The translations under genes were made by a program, and so were the position numbers. A stretch of DNA of 8,408 nt from an uncultured Chromatiaceae bacterium (GTDB taxonomy: Bacteria > Pseudomonadota > Gammaproteobacteria > Enterobacterales > Alteromonadaceae). The stretch is taken from assembly GCA_946482325.1 (NCBI GenBank), contig CAMLRA010000174.1:1-8408 (forward strand). The letters run 5' to 3'. The notes beneath the pieces are model-generated. The model saw nothing but the letters and a program-made list of their open reading frames with translations. It searched no databases and was not told the DNA's origin. Positions 1 through 6,553 of the stretch are shown piece by piece (positions within the stretch are counted from its first letter, which is position 1; every line of letters starts with the position of its first letter).

Positions 1-8
1 TATTTTCA

Positions 9-25
9 GCAAAGACTGTTGCCAA
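9..25 (-). promoter_or_regulatory. Weak sigma-54-like -24/-12 element, possibly of a divergent psp operon
   Basis: Read on the minus strand, positions 25 to 9 give TTGGCA, then a spacer, then TTTGC, resembling the sigma-54 consensus TGGCAC-N5-TTGC. The GG and GC dinucleotides are separated by 11 bases, whereas the family needs 10, so this is an imperfect match. Its place, upstream of pspF and pointing away from it, is where the PspF-controlled pspA promoter lies in enterobacteria. A start site would fall just beyond the left edge, and the presumed pspA is not visible. It could be chance. Confidence 0.25.
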
Positions 26-50
26 CTTCAACTTTCAAATAGACTACTAA

Positions 51-70
51 TTAGCAAATTTAACCACTAA
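51..70. promoter_or_regulatory. Imperfect inverted repeat, candidate PspF enhancer site
   Basis: TTAG at 51-54 and CTAA at 67-70 form an inverted repeat around an AT-rich core. On the minus strand it reads TTAGTG...GCTAA, which recalls the PspF upstream activating sites of E. coli as I remember them, though the spacing between the halves is wider here. It lies between the pspF start and the sigma-54-like element, about 60 bases upstream of where that promoter would initiate. PspF binding here would also repress its own gene, as in E. coli. The assignment is inference from position and partial similarity. Confidence 0.25.
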
Positions 71-81
71 ATGGCAGCGAT

Positions 82-1185
82 ATGGCAAGAGCTTTCCAAC
101 AGGACAATCTGATTGGCCAATCTAACAGTTTTCTTAACGTTTTGGATCAAGTGTCTCAAATAGCACCGCTGAATAAGCCTGTGTTAATTATTGGTGAGCG
201 CGGAACTGGTAAAGAGTTGATTGCTGCACGATTGCATTACCTTTCACAGCGTTGGGATCAAACTTATCTGACTTTAAACTGCGCATCGCTGAATGAAAAT
301 TTGTTGGAAAGTGAATTGTTTGGCCATGAAGCCGGCGCATTTACCGGTGCCAGTAAACGCCACGAAGGCCGCTTTGAGCGGGCAAATTTTGGCACGCTAT
401 TTCTCGATGAGCTGGCCAATACGCCCGGTCTGGTGCAGGAAAAACTGCTGCGGGTGATTGAATATGGTGAATTCGAGCGCGTTGGCGGTAGCCGGCCGAT
501 TAAAGTCGATGTGCGGCTGGTCTGCGCCACTAACGAAGATTTGCCGGGTATGGCAGAACGCGGTGAGTTCCGTGCGGATTTGTTGGACCGGTTAGCGTTT
601 GACGTGATCACCTTGCCGCCGATGCGCGAGCGCCGCGAGGACATCTTACAACTGGCAGAACACTTTGCTATTAACATGGCGCGGGAGCTGAATTTTGAGT
701 TGTTCAGCGGCTTCAGTGAAAAAGCCAAGCGTCAGTTACTGGATTACGACTGGCCGGGTAACGTCCGTGAACTGAAAAACGTCGTAGAACGCAGCGTCTA
801 CCGCACTAACAATCCGTATGTCCCGGTACATGATATTTTATTTGACCCTTTTGCCTCGCCGTTCCGGCCGCAGGCCAGAGTGCGCACTTTAGACCGTCAC
901 CCCGCGGCAGCAGTACCGCAGGCGATGCCCACAGCAATACAGCAAAGCGGTGCAGCAACAGCGACTGCATCTAACGCTCCCGCTGCTCCCACAGCCGTGC
1001 AGTTTGATTTCAGTCAGGTACAGGATTTTAAATTGCTGTCTGAGCATTATGAAGTGACGCTGATCAAACAAGCGCTCGCCGCTTGTCAGTACAATCAGAA
1101 AAAGACTGCGGATGCGCTGAATCTGACGTATCATCAATTACGTGGATATATGAAAAAATACAAACTGTTAGACAGCCAACAATGA
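82..1185 (+). CDS. pspF: PspF, sigma-54 enhancer-binding activator of the phage-shock response
   Basis: This cytoplasmic AAA+ ATPase remodels sigma-54 RNA polymerase at psp promoters and is held inactive by PspA until the inner membrane is stressed. The 367 residues begin directly with the AAA+ domain and have no N-terminal sensor domain, as is typical of PspF. Visible motifs are Walker A GERGTGKE (38-45), the sigma-54-contacting GAFTGA loop (85-90), Walker B LFLDE (106-110), sensor I around 144-151, two arginine fingers (R164, R170) and the WPGNVREL sensor II region (224-231). W58 in YLSQRW matches the E. coli tryptophan W56 needed for control by PspA. A Fis-type helix-turn-helix occupies about 338-362 and is very close to that of E. 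coli PspF. The protein is some 40 residues longer than E. coli PspF because of an Ala/Pro/Thr/Gln-rich linker (about 262-310). ATG 82 is the only in-frame ATG after the stop at 61-63, although no clear ribosome binding site precedes it. The stop overlaps the sapA start by 4 bases. Confidence 0.95.
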   Translation: MARAFQQDNLIGQSNSFLNVLDQVSQIAPLNKPVLIIGERGTGKELIAARLHYLSQRWDQTYLTLNCASLNENLLESELFGHEAGAFTGASKRHEGRFERANFGTLFLDELANTPGLVQEKLLRVIEYGEFERVGGSRPIKVDVRLVCATNEDLPGMAERGEFRADLLDRLAFDVITLPPMRERREDILQLAEHFAINMARELNFELFSGFSEKAKRQLLDYDWPGNVRELKNVVERSVYRTNNPYVPVHDILFDPFASPFRPQARVRTLDRHPAAAVPQAMPTAIQQSGAATATASNAPAAPTAVQFDFSQVQDFKLLSEHYEVTLIKQALAACQYNQKKTADALNLTYHQLRGYMKKYKLLDSQQ

Positions 1186-2792
1186 ATTTTCCCTATTGCC
1201 GTTTTGGCAGCCTGAGTCTGGTGCTGTGGTTAACCGGGTGTCAACCGGCTGCAGTGTCAAACAGTAGTCAGGGCCTGGTGTACTGCGCCGAAGGCTCACC
1301 TGAGAGTTTTAATCCACAGCTGGTCACATCTGGCACCACGATTGACGCTGTCAGTCAGCATTTGTATGACAGGCTACTTGATATCGACCCCAACAGTGGT
1401 GACCTGCTGCCTGCCTTGGCACAACAATGGCAGGTCAGTCCTGACGGTGTAACCTATCGTTTTAAGTTACGACCAAACGTCAGCTTTCATCAGACCGACT
1501 ACTTCTCTCCGAGCCGATCTCTGAATGCAGACGACGTAGTTTTCACCTTCAACCGCATGTTGGACGTTGAACACCCGTTTTTTCAAACTGCGACCGAGTA
1601 TCCCTATTTTGACAGTATCGAGTGGCGCCAGCGGGTAACAGGCGTCACGGCGTTGAGTCCTGACGAAGTTGAATTCAGGCTCAGCCAGCCCGACAGCTCG
1701 TTTTTATCAGTGCTGGCGACCGACTTCGCTGCAATTTTGTCAGCTGAATACGGTGCTCAGCTCATTGCTCAGCAGCAAAAATCTCTGCTGGATAGCCAGC
1801 CGGTTGGTACTGGCCCGTATAAATTTCGTCAATATCAGAAGGATGTTTTAATCCGCTATTACCGTCATGATAACTACTGGCGGTCGCACGGTGATTTGAA
1901 GCAGCTGGTCATTGATATTGTGCCGGATAATACCAAACGACTGGCCAAACTACTGACCCGGGAATGTGATATTGCCCCAATTCCCCGCTTGGCAGAACTA
2001 CAAATGTTATCAAATCGTCCGGACTTTAAAGTCGAGCAACAAACCAGTATGAATGTTGCTTTCTGGGCTTTTAATACTCAAAAACCGCCATTTGACCGTG
2101 TTGAGGTTCGACAGGCGCTGGCACTTGCAGTAAACAAACCCAATATTTTGCAGGCGGTGTATTTCGGGCAGGCTGAAGAAGCCAACTCTGTACTGCCGCC
2201 CAATTCCTGGGCATATCGTAAACAAAGCGAAAGTCAGTCTTTTGATAAGGCTAAGGCAAAAGAACTGCTACGCCAGGCCGGTTATCAGGATGGGTTTAGC
2301 ATCGATATCTGGGCGATGCCGGTACAACGGCTGTATAACCCCAACGCGCAAAAAATGGCTGAGCTGATCCAGGCCGATTTGCGCACTATCGGTGTCAAAG
2401 CGCGTATCGTTTCATATGAGTGGAATACCTTCCGGCGTAAATTGCGTCAGGGCGAGCATGATTCGGTGTTGATTGGCTGGTCCGCGGACAATGCCGACCC
2501 GGATAATTTCCTGCGGCCATTACTGAGCTGTGCAGCTGCAGTTTCCGGCAGTAACAGAGCAAACTGGTGCGACGAACACTTCGACCAGTTTATTGCAGGA
2601 GCTGTGCAAACCACCGATGTTGCGCAGCGACGCAGTTATTATCTGGCTGCACAACAATATCTGCAGCAACAAATGCCGTTAATGCCGATTGCCCATTCGA
2701 AACGTTTCCTGGTGAAAAACAGCAGTGTACAGGGAGTGGCAATTAACCCTTATGGTGGCATTAATTTGGTCCAGGCTGGAAAAACACCATGA
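1182..2792 (+). CDS. sapA: SapA, substrate-binding protein of the Sap ABC transporter, predicted lipoprotein
   Basis: SapA is the extracytoplasmic binding protein (family SBP_bac_5, dipeptide/oligopeptide class) that delivers cationic peptides, and in some species haem, to SapBC. The 536 residues match SapA throughout: VYC near 33-35, NADDVVFTF (115-123), QPVGTGPY (206-213), MNVAFWAFNT (290-299) and DPDNFLRPLLSC (439-450). Four cysteines (35, 262, 450, 463) align with those I recall in E. coli SapA and may form two disulfides. The first 20 residues are a short signal with R7, a hydrophobic stretch and the lipobox LTGC (17-20), so mature SapA should be lipidated at C20. The +2 residue is Gln, which does not signal inner-membrane retention. 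E. coli SapA instead has an ordinary cleaved signal. ATG 1182 is chosen because it puts the lipobox correctly and forms the ATGA overlap with pspF. The open frame extends upstream only through the interior of pspF. No ribosome binding site is visible, so translation probably depends on coupling to pspF. Confidence 0.93.
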   Translation: MNFPYCRFGSLSLVLWLTGCQPAAVSNSSQGLVYCAEGSPESFNPQLVTSGTTIDAVSQHLYDRLLDIDPNSGDLLPALAQQWQVSPDGVTYRFKLRPNVSFHQTDYFSPSRSLNADDVVFTFNRMLDVEHPFFQTATEYPYFDSIEWRQRVTGVTALSPDEVEFRLSQPDSSFLSVLATDFAAILSAEYGAQLIAQQQKSLLDSQPVGTGPYKFRQYQKDVLIRYYRHDNYWRSHGDLKQLVIDIVPDNTKRLAKLLTRECDIAPIPRLAELQMLSNRPDFKVEQQTSMNVAFWAFNTQKPPFDRVEVRQALALAVNKPNILQAVYFGQAEEANSVLPPNSWAYRKQSESQSFDKAKAKELLRQAGYQDGFSIDIWAMPVQRLYNPNAQKMAELIQADLRTIGVKARIVSYEWNTFRRKLRQGEHDSVLIGWSADNADPDNFLRPLLSCAAAVSGSNRANWCDEHFDQFIAGAVQTTDVAQRRSYYLAAQQYLQQQMPLMPIAHSKRFLVKNSSVQGVAINPYGGINLVQAGKTP

Positions 2793-3808
2793 TTTTACGC
2801 TATTTGGCCCGCAGATTATTCCTGCTTGGATTTGTCTTTGTAGCACTGACTGTCTTTGTGTTTAGCCTGAATTACCTGTTTCCCGGTGATTTAGTCAGCA
2901 ACCTGACCGGCCTGCGGGACATCTCCCCACAAAAACATCAGCAGTTACAGCAAATGCTGGCGCTGGACCATAGCTTATGGCAGCAATATATCGCCTATAA
3001 CCGACGCTTATTGGCCGGCGACTGGGGATTATCGTTTGCCAGTCAGCAACCGGTATTAACTGAGATTCTGCAAGTGTTGCCCGCCACACTGGAATTGGCG
3101 ACTTATGCTCTGTGCCTGAGTTTATTCGCCGGCATCCCGCTCGGACTGTTGGCGGCAGTGAAAAAAGACAGCCTGCTCGACCGCTGCATCTCCGGTATAG
3201 CGCTGGTTGGCTACTCCATGCCGGTCTTTTGGCTGGCATTAATATGTATTATGTTGTTTTCATTGCAGTTAGGCTGGTTACCGACCTCAGGCAGGCTTGG
3301 TGTTCTGTTTGAGGTTCCCAGCCAAACCGGCTTCATTTTTGTCGATATTCTATTGGCCGATCATGTGTCGCGTACTTCGGCTGCGTATAGCGCGCTGCTG
3401 CATCTGGCGATGCCAACTATTATTCTGGCCGCCTACCCTACCAATGTGATGATCCGGTTTGTCCGGACTTCGATGCTGGAAGTACTGGAACAAAACTATA
3501 TCAAAACCGCACGGGCTAAAGGTTTGTCCAGAAGTCAGGTGTTATACCGCCATGGCTTACGCAATGCATTGTTGCCGGTCACGCGTCAGGTCGGGTTGCA
3601 ATTTAGTACGCTCATTACGCTAGCGATGTTAACCGAGGTGATTTTTTCCTGGCCCGGTATCGGTCAGTGGCTGATTGACAGCATTTATCAGCGTAATTAT
3701 CCGGCGATCCAGGCCGGATTGCTGGTAGTTTCCAGTCTGGTGATTTGTGTAAATATGCTGACCGAAATTCTGCATACCCTGTTTAACCCACTGGCGCGGA
3801 AACTCTGA
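2789..3808 (+). CDS. sapB: SapB, inner-membrane permease of the Sap transporter
   Basis: SapB is one of the two channel-forming subunits and pairs with SapC in the inner membrane. The 339 residues show the layout of the Dpp/Opp permease class: an N-terminal membrane helix (about 9-29), a periplasmic segment with the family-typical LAGDWG (75-80), and five further helices near 100-124, 133-158, 202-222, 263-288 and 308-331. The cytoplasmic coupling loop that docks on the ATPases is seen at about 239-263 (KTARAKGLS followed by LRNALLP), the EAA motif of importers. SWPGIG (287-292) is another family signature. The ATG overlaps the sapA stop as ATGA, and its own TGA overlaps the sapC ATG by one base. 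A weak purine stretch (ggaaaaa) lies upstream of the start. Length and motifs are normal for the family. Confidence 0.93.
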   Translation: MILRYLARRLFLLGFVFVALTVFVFSLNYLFPGDLVSNLTGLRDISPQKHQQLQQMLALDHSLWQQYIAYNRRLLAGDWGLSFASQQPVLTEILQVLPATLELATYALCLSLFAGIPLGLLAAVKKDSLLDRCISGIALVGYSMPVFWLALICIMLFSLQLGWLPTSGRLGVLFEVPSQTGFIFVDILLADHVSRTSAAYSALLHLAMPTIILAAYPTNVMIRFVRTSMLEVLEQNYIKTARAKGLSRSQVLYRHGLRNALLPVTRQVGLQFSTLITLAMLTEVIFSWPGIGQWLIDSIYQRNYPAIQAGLLVVSSLVICVNMLTEILHTLFNPLARKL

Positions 3809-4701
3809 TGAAAAAATTGCGCTTGTACTATGAAGAATACAATAAAAGACCGTATCAGCTATTGTGGCGGCACTTCATCACGCAGCATTTTGCCCTGTTT
3901 GGCCTGGTGATTTTATCCATTCTGTTACTGCTCGCAGTATTCAGCCCTTTTGTCAGCCCACATGACCCTTATCTGCAGAATTCAGACCTGTTGTTACTGT
4001 CGCCATCCTGGCAGAGCAACGGGCTGGTTTCTTATCCATTTGGTACTGACGATCTGGGGCGAGACCTGATGTCACGGCTGATGCTTGGTACCAGCTACAG
4101 CTTTGGACTCGCTATTCTGGCGGTCAGTGGTGCAATGCTGATTGGGCTTGTGCTCGGTATTCTTGCCGGCATGACGCGCGGTGTGCAGTCGAGTATCTTC
4201 AACCATTTGCTGGATTTAGCTTTAACCATTCCAAGCCTGTTGCTTGCAATTGTCATTGTGGCAGTGTTAGGTCCCGGTTTACTGAATACAATTTGGGCGA
4301 TATTGCTGGCGTTATTGCCGCAATTTATTCACGGCGTCGGCAATGCGATTCAACAACAGCTAAAACAGGACTATGTCGTGGCGTACCGGCTGGATGGTGC
4401 CAATAACTGGCAAATTTTGTGGTCTGTGGTACTGCCAAATTTATGGGAGCCACTGTCTTTACTGTTCACCATGGCACTGTCTACCGCAATTCTGGATATT
4501 GCCGCACTGGGCTTTTTAGGACTGGGAGCGCAAGCACCAACTCCAGAATGGGGCAGTATGGTGGCCGACGCGCTGGACTCTATCTATCTGGCGCCCTGGA
4601 CAGTCGCTTTACCAGGCCTATTGATTTTCATCACGGTGCTGTCGGTGAATCTGGTGGGTGATGGCTTGCGCAATGCGATGAAAAAACGGCGGGAAAACTG
4701 A
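3808..4701 (+). CDS. sapC: SapC, inner-membrane permease of the Sap transporter
   Basis: SapC is the second permease subunit, of the OppC/DppC type. The 297 residues have a short cytoplasmic N-terminus, a first membrane helix (about 28-50), the family motif FGTDDLGRDLMSR (78-90), and further helices near 98-121, 133-155, 158-178, 215-240 and 263-285. The EAA coupling loop is at about 188-212 (DYVVAYRLDGANN, then VVLPN). PEWGSM (246-251) in the late periplasmic loop is also typical of OppC/DppC-like permeases. The start forms TGATG with the sapB stop and the end forms TGATG with the sapD start, one base of overlap each, indicating reinitiation by the same ribosomes. Nothing appears truncated. 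Confidence 0.93.
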   Translation: MKKLRLYYEEYNKRPYQLLWRHFITQHFALFGLVILSILLLLAVFSPFVSPHDPYLQNSDLLLLSPSWQSNGLVSYPFGTDDLGRDLMSRLMLGTSYSFGLAILAVSGAMLIGLVLGILAGMTRGVQSSIFNHLLDLALTIPSLLLAIVIVAVLGPGLLNTIWAILLALLPQFIHGVGNAIQQQLKQDYVVAYRLDGANNWQILWSVVLPNLWEPLSLLFTMALSTAILDIAALGFLGLGAQAPTPEWGSMVADALDSIYLAPWTVALPGLLIFITVLSVNLVGDGLRNAMKKRREN

Positions 4702-5702
4702 TGCAGTTACTAGATATCCGTAATCTGACGCTGGAACTGGAAACACCTGATGGCATAGTCCGGGCGGTTGACCGGGTCAATTTATCCTTGCGTGAGGGGG
4801 AGATCCGCGGCCTGGTTGGCGAATCTGGCTCTGGCAAAAGTCTGATCGCCAAAGCCATAATGGGCGTTTTACATCAACGCTGGCGTATCTCTGCTGACCG
4901 TTTCAGCTGGTGTGGCGAAGACCTGTTGCGTTTACCCTATCAGCGCCAACGGGAAATCATCAGCCGCGATATTGCGATGATTTATCAGGAACCGAGCCGC
5001 AGTATGGACCCGACAGCACCTATCGGCGAGCAATTGGCTGAATCTATTCCTGATCACCGGCTGGAAGGTGTGTCCTGGTGGCAAAAGGGGTTTTTCCGTC
5101 GCAAAAAAGCGATTAACTTACTGCATAAAGTTGGCATCCGCGACCACCAGGCTGTGCTACACAGTTATCCGTATCAACTATCCGAAGGTGTTTGCCAAAA
5201 AATCTCGATTGCGATGGCGATTGCGAAGGACCCCAAGCTACTCATCGCCGATGAACCGACTACTGCACTGGAAAGTACCACTCAAGCACAACTGTTTCGC
5301 TTATTGGCGAGCTTTAATCAGCTTAAAGGTACTTCAATTTTGCTGATCAGCCACGAACTGGAAACCGTCGCAAAAAACACTGACACCATCAGCGTGTTGT
5401 ATTGCGGCCAGTTAGTGGAAGCCGGAGAGACAGCTGAATTACTGAAGAATCCACGCCACCCTTATACCGATGCGCTGATCCGCAGCGTGCCGGAATTTCA
5501 GCCCGATTTAGGGTTTAAACAGCAATTGTATGCCTTACACGGCAGCATTCCGACGCTGCAACATTTGCCGATCGGCTGCCGCTTAGGTCCACGTTGCCCC
5601 AATGCCCGCAGAGAATGTGTCAAAACACCACAACTGGAACGACAACAAAACCACTTTTACAGCTGCCATTTTCCGATCCACAGGGGGTTAGCTGATGAGT
5701 GA
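4701..5702 (+). CDS. sapD: SapD, ATPase of the Sap transporter with C-terminal cysteine domain
   Basis: SapD is a cytoplasmic ATP-binding subunit that pairs with SapF. In E. coli it also supports Trk potassium uptake. The 333 residues contain Walker A GESGSGKS (40-47), Q-loop Q96, Walker B LLIADE (180-185) and switch histidine H218 in LLISHE. The ABC signature is degenerate: LSEGV (160-164) instead of LSGGQ, and the D-loop is ALES rather than ALD. E. coli SapD, as I recall, has LTEGE at the same place, so this is a family trait rather than damage. After about residue 255 comes the oligopeptide-transporter C-terminal domain, with cysteines 293, 299, 306 and 322 spaced C-X5-C-X6-C-X15-C; equivalent cysteines in some Opp-type ATPases are reported to hold an iron-sulfur cluster. 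The start overlaps sapC by one base with a purine-rich gggaaaa upstream, and the end overlaps sapF by eight bases. Confidence 0.94.
   Translation: MQLLDIRNLTLELETPDGIVRAVDRVNLSLREGEIRGLVGESGSGKSLIAKAIMGVLHQRWRISADRFSWCGEDLLRLPYQRQREIISRDIAMIYQEPSRSMDPTAPIGEQLAESIPDHRLEGVSWWQKGFFRRKKAINLLHKVGIRDHQAVLHSYPYQLSEGVCQKISIAMAIAKDPKLLIADEPTTALESTTQAQLFRLLASFNQLKGTSILLISHELETVAKNTDTISVLYCGQLVEAGETAELLKNPRHPYTDALIRSVPEFQPDLGFKQQLYALHGSIPTLQHLPIGCRLGPRCPNARRECVKTPQLERQQNHFYSCHFPIHRGLADE
5682..5688 (+). promoter_or_regulatory. Strong ribosome binding site of sapF
   Basis: AGGGGGT ends six bases before the ATG at 5695 and is the best Shine-Dalgarno sequence in the operon. It lies inside the end of sapD and fixes the sapF start, which produces the 8-base overlap ATGAGTGA. 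The earlier sap genes have only weak sites, so sapF may be translated more independently than the rest. Confidence 0.7.
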
Positions 5703-6462
5703 TCTCATTGAAGTCCGCAACCTCGGCAAAACGTACCGCAAAGCAACAGGTTTGTTTAAACATAAAGAAATCCAAGCTTTGCAGCAGGTTAGTTTTACAT
5801 TACAGGCTGGCGAGACATTGGCAGTGGTCGGCGAGACCGGTTCTGGCAAAAGCACATTGGCCAAATTGTTAGTGGGTATTGAACAACCGGACCAAGGCGA
5901 AATTCTGTATGCCGGTAATCAAATTAATTGCAGTGAATATCGCAAAACCAATCAATTCATCCGCTACATCTTTCAGGATGCCGCCCGCTCGCTGAATCCA
6001 AATCAAAAAATTGCTGAGATCCTGCATGCAGTCTTGCGCTACAGCACCGTATTGAGTGCTCAGCAGCGCGAGCAAAAAATCAGTTTAACCCTACGCCAGC
6101 TCGGATTACTGAACGAACATGCCAATTATTATCCGCATATGTTCTCCGGTGGCCAGTTACAGCGGGTGGCACTGGCACGCGCGTTAATTCTCGATCCAAA
6201 GGTGCTGATCCTCGATGAAGCTTTGACCGCTCTGGACCCGTCGTTGCGTGCCCAAATCGTCAATCTGTTACTGGAGCTGCAGCAAAAAACCGGCATCGCA
6301 TATTTACTGATCACCAACCAGCTGCGGCTGGTGCGCCATTTTGCCGATCAGACCATGGTGCTGCATCAAGGACAGGTCCTGGAATACGGCCCGACAGCAG
6401 AAGTATTCCTGCAACCCAAACATGATTTCAGCCGTAAACTCATCGGCAGCGCGCAGTACTAG
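5695..6462 (+). CDS. sapF: SapF, second ATPase of the Sap transporter
   Basis: SapF is the partner ATPase of SapD and is short (255 residues) because it lacks the C-terminal oligopeptide/cysteine domain. Visible motifs are Walker A GETGSGKS (46-53), Q-loop Q94 in IFQD, signature FSGGQ (150-154), Walker B LILDE (171-175) with the catalytic glutamate E175, and D-loop ALD (179-181). The switch histidine is absent: the H-loop reads ITNQL with Asn at 208 (codon AAC at 6316-6318), where most ABC ATPases have ISHDL. E. coli SapF, as I recall it, also lacks a histidine at that exact place. Together with the degenerate signature of SapD this predicts one working and one impaired ATP site in the heterodimer. 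It is the last gene of the operon, with a hairpin terminator about 44 bases after the TAG. Confidence 0.93.
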   Translation: MSDLIEVRNLGKTYRKATGLFKHKEIQALQQVSFTLQAGETLAVVGETGSGKSTLAKLLVGIEQPDQGEILYAGNQINCSEYRKTNQFIRYIFQDAARSLNPNQKIAEILHAVLRYSTVLSAQQREQKISLTLRQLGLLNEHANYYPHMFSGGQLQRVALARALILDPKVLILDEALTALDPSLRAQIVNLLLELQQKTGIAYLLITNQLRLVRHFADQTMVLHQGQVLEYGPTAEVFLQPKHDFSRKLIGSAQY

Positions 6463-6484
6463 AGTGCTGGTGTGTTCCCTGCTG

Positions 6485-6505
6485 TTATGGCTTTAAACGC
6501 CATAA
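6485..6505. repeat. Perfect 7-bp inverted repeat upstream of the terminator
   Basis: TTATGGC (6485-6491) and GCCATAA (6499-6505) are exact reverse complements around a 7-base loop. On the plus strand it lies between the sapF stop and the terminator and is followed by A residues, so it is not itself a terminator for sapF. It could cap the 3' end of the sap transcript, or be chance. Confidence 0.4.
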
Positions 6506-6531
6506 AAAAAGCCAGCTGATGCTGGCTTTTT
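6504..6531. terminator. Bidirectional rho-independent terminator between sapF and ppiD
   Basis: GCCAGC (6511-6516), loop TGAT, and GCTGGC (6521-6526) form a perfect GC-rich stem. Five flanking A residues pair with five T residues to extend it to 11 base pairs. TTTTT (6527-6531) followed by GTTTT serves the plus strand, and the seven A residues at 6504-6510 become a U tract for the minus strand. It sits 44 bases after the sapF stop and about 23 bases after the ppiD stop, so it can end both convergent transcripts. Confidence 0.88.
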
Positions 6532-6553
6532 GTTTTGCAGGGGCTGAGGCGAC

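Noticed and set aside
19..50. Sigma-70 promoter for pspF (TTGCCA with TAGACT or TACTAA)
   Set aside because: The spacers are 15 or 20 bases and the -10 matches are weak, so no combination is convincing.
71..112. Short 13-codon frame from ATG 71 overlapping the start of pspF
   Set aside because: It could act as a leader peptide but has no ribosome binding site and nothing else supports translation.
264..728. Open frame on the minus strand inside pspF
   Set aside because: It is antisense to the fully conserved AAA+ domain and its product is a low-complexity Ser/Arg-rich sequence with no recognisable domain.
1083..1181. Longer sapA reading frame starting inside pspF
   Set aside because: It would begin with TTG within the conserved PspF helix-turn-helix, adds residues unlike any SapA, and would bury the lipoprotein signal that starts at ATG 1182.
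2895..3239. Open frame on the minus strand inside sapB
   Set aside because: It is antisense to a conserved permease and has no start signal or recognisable protein features.
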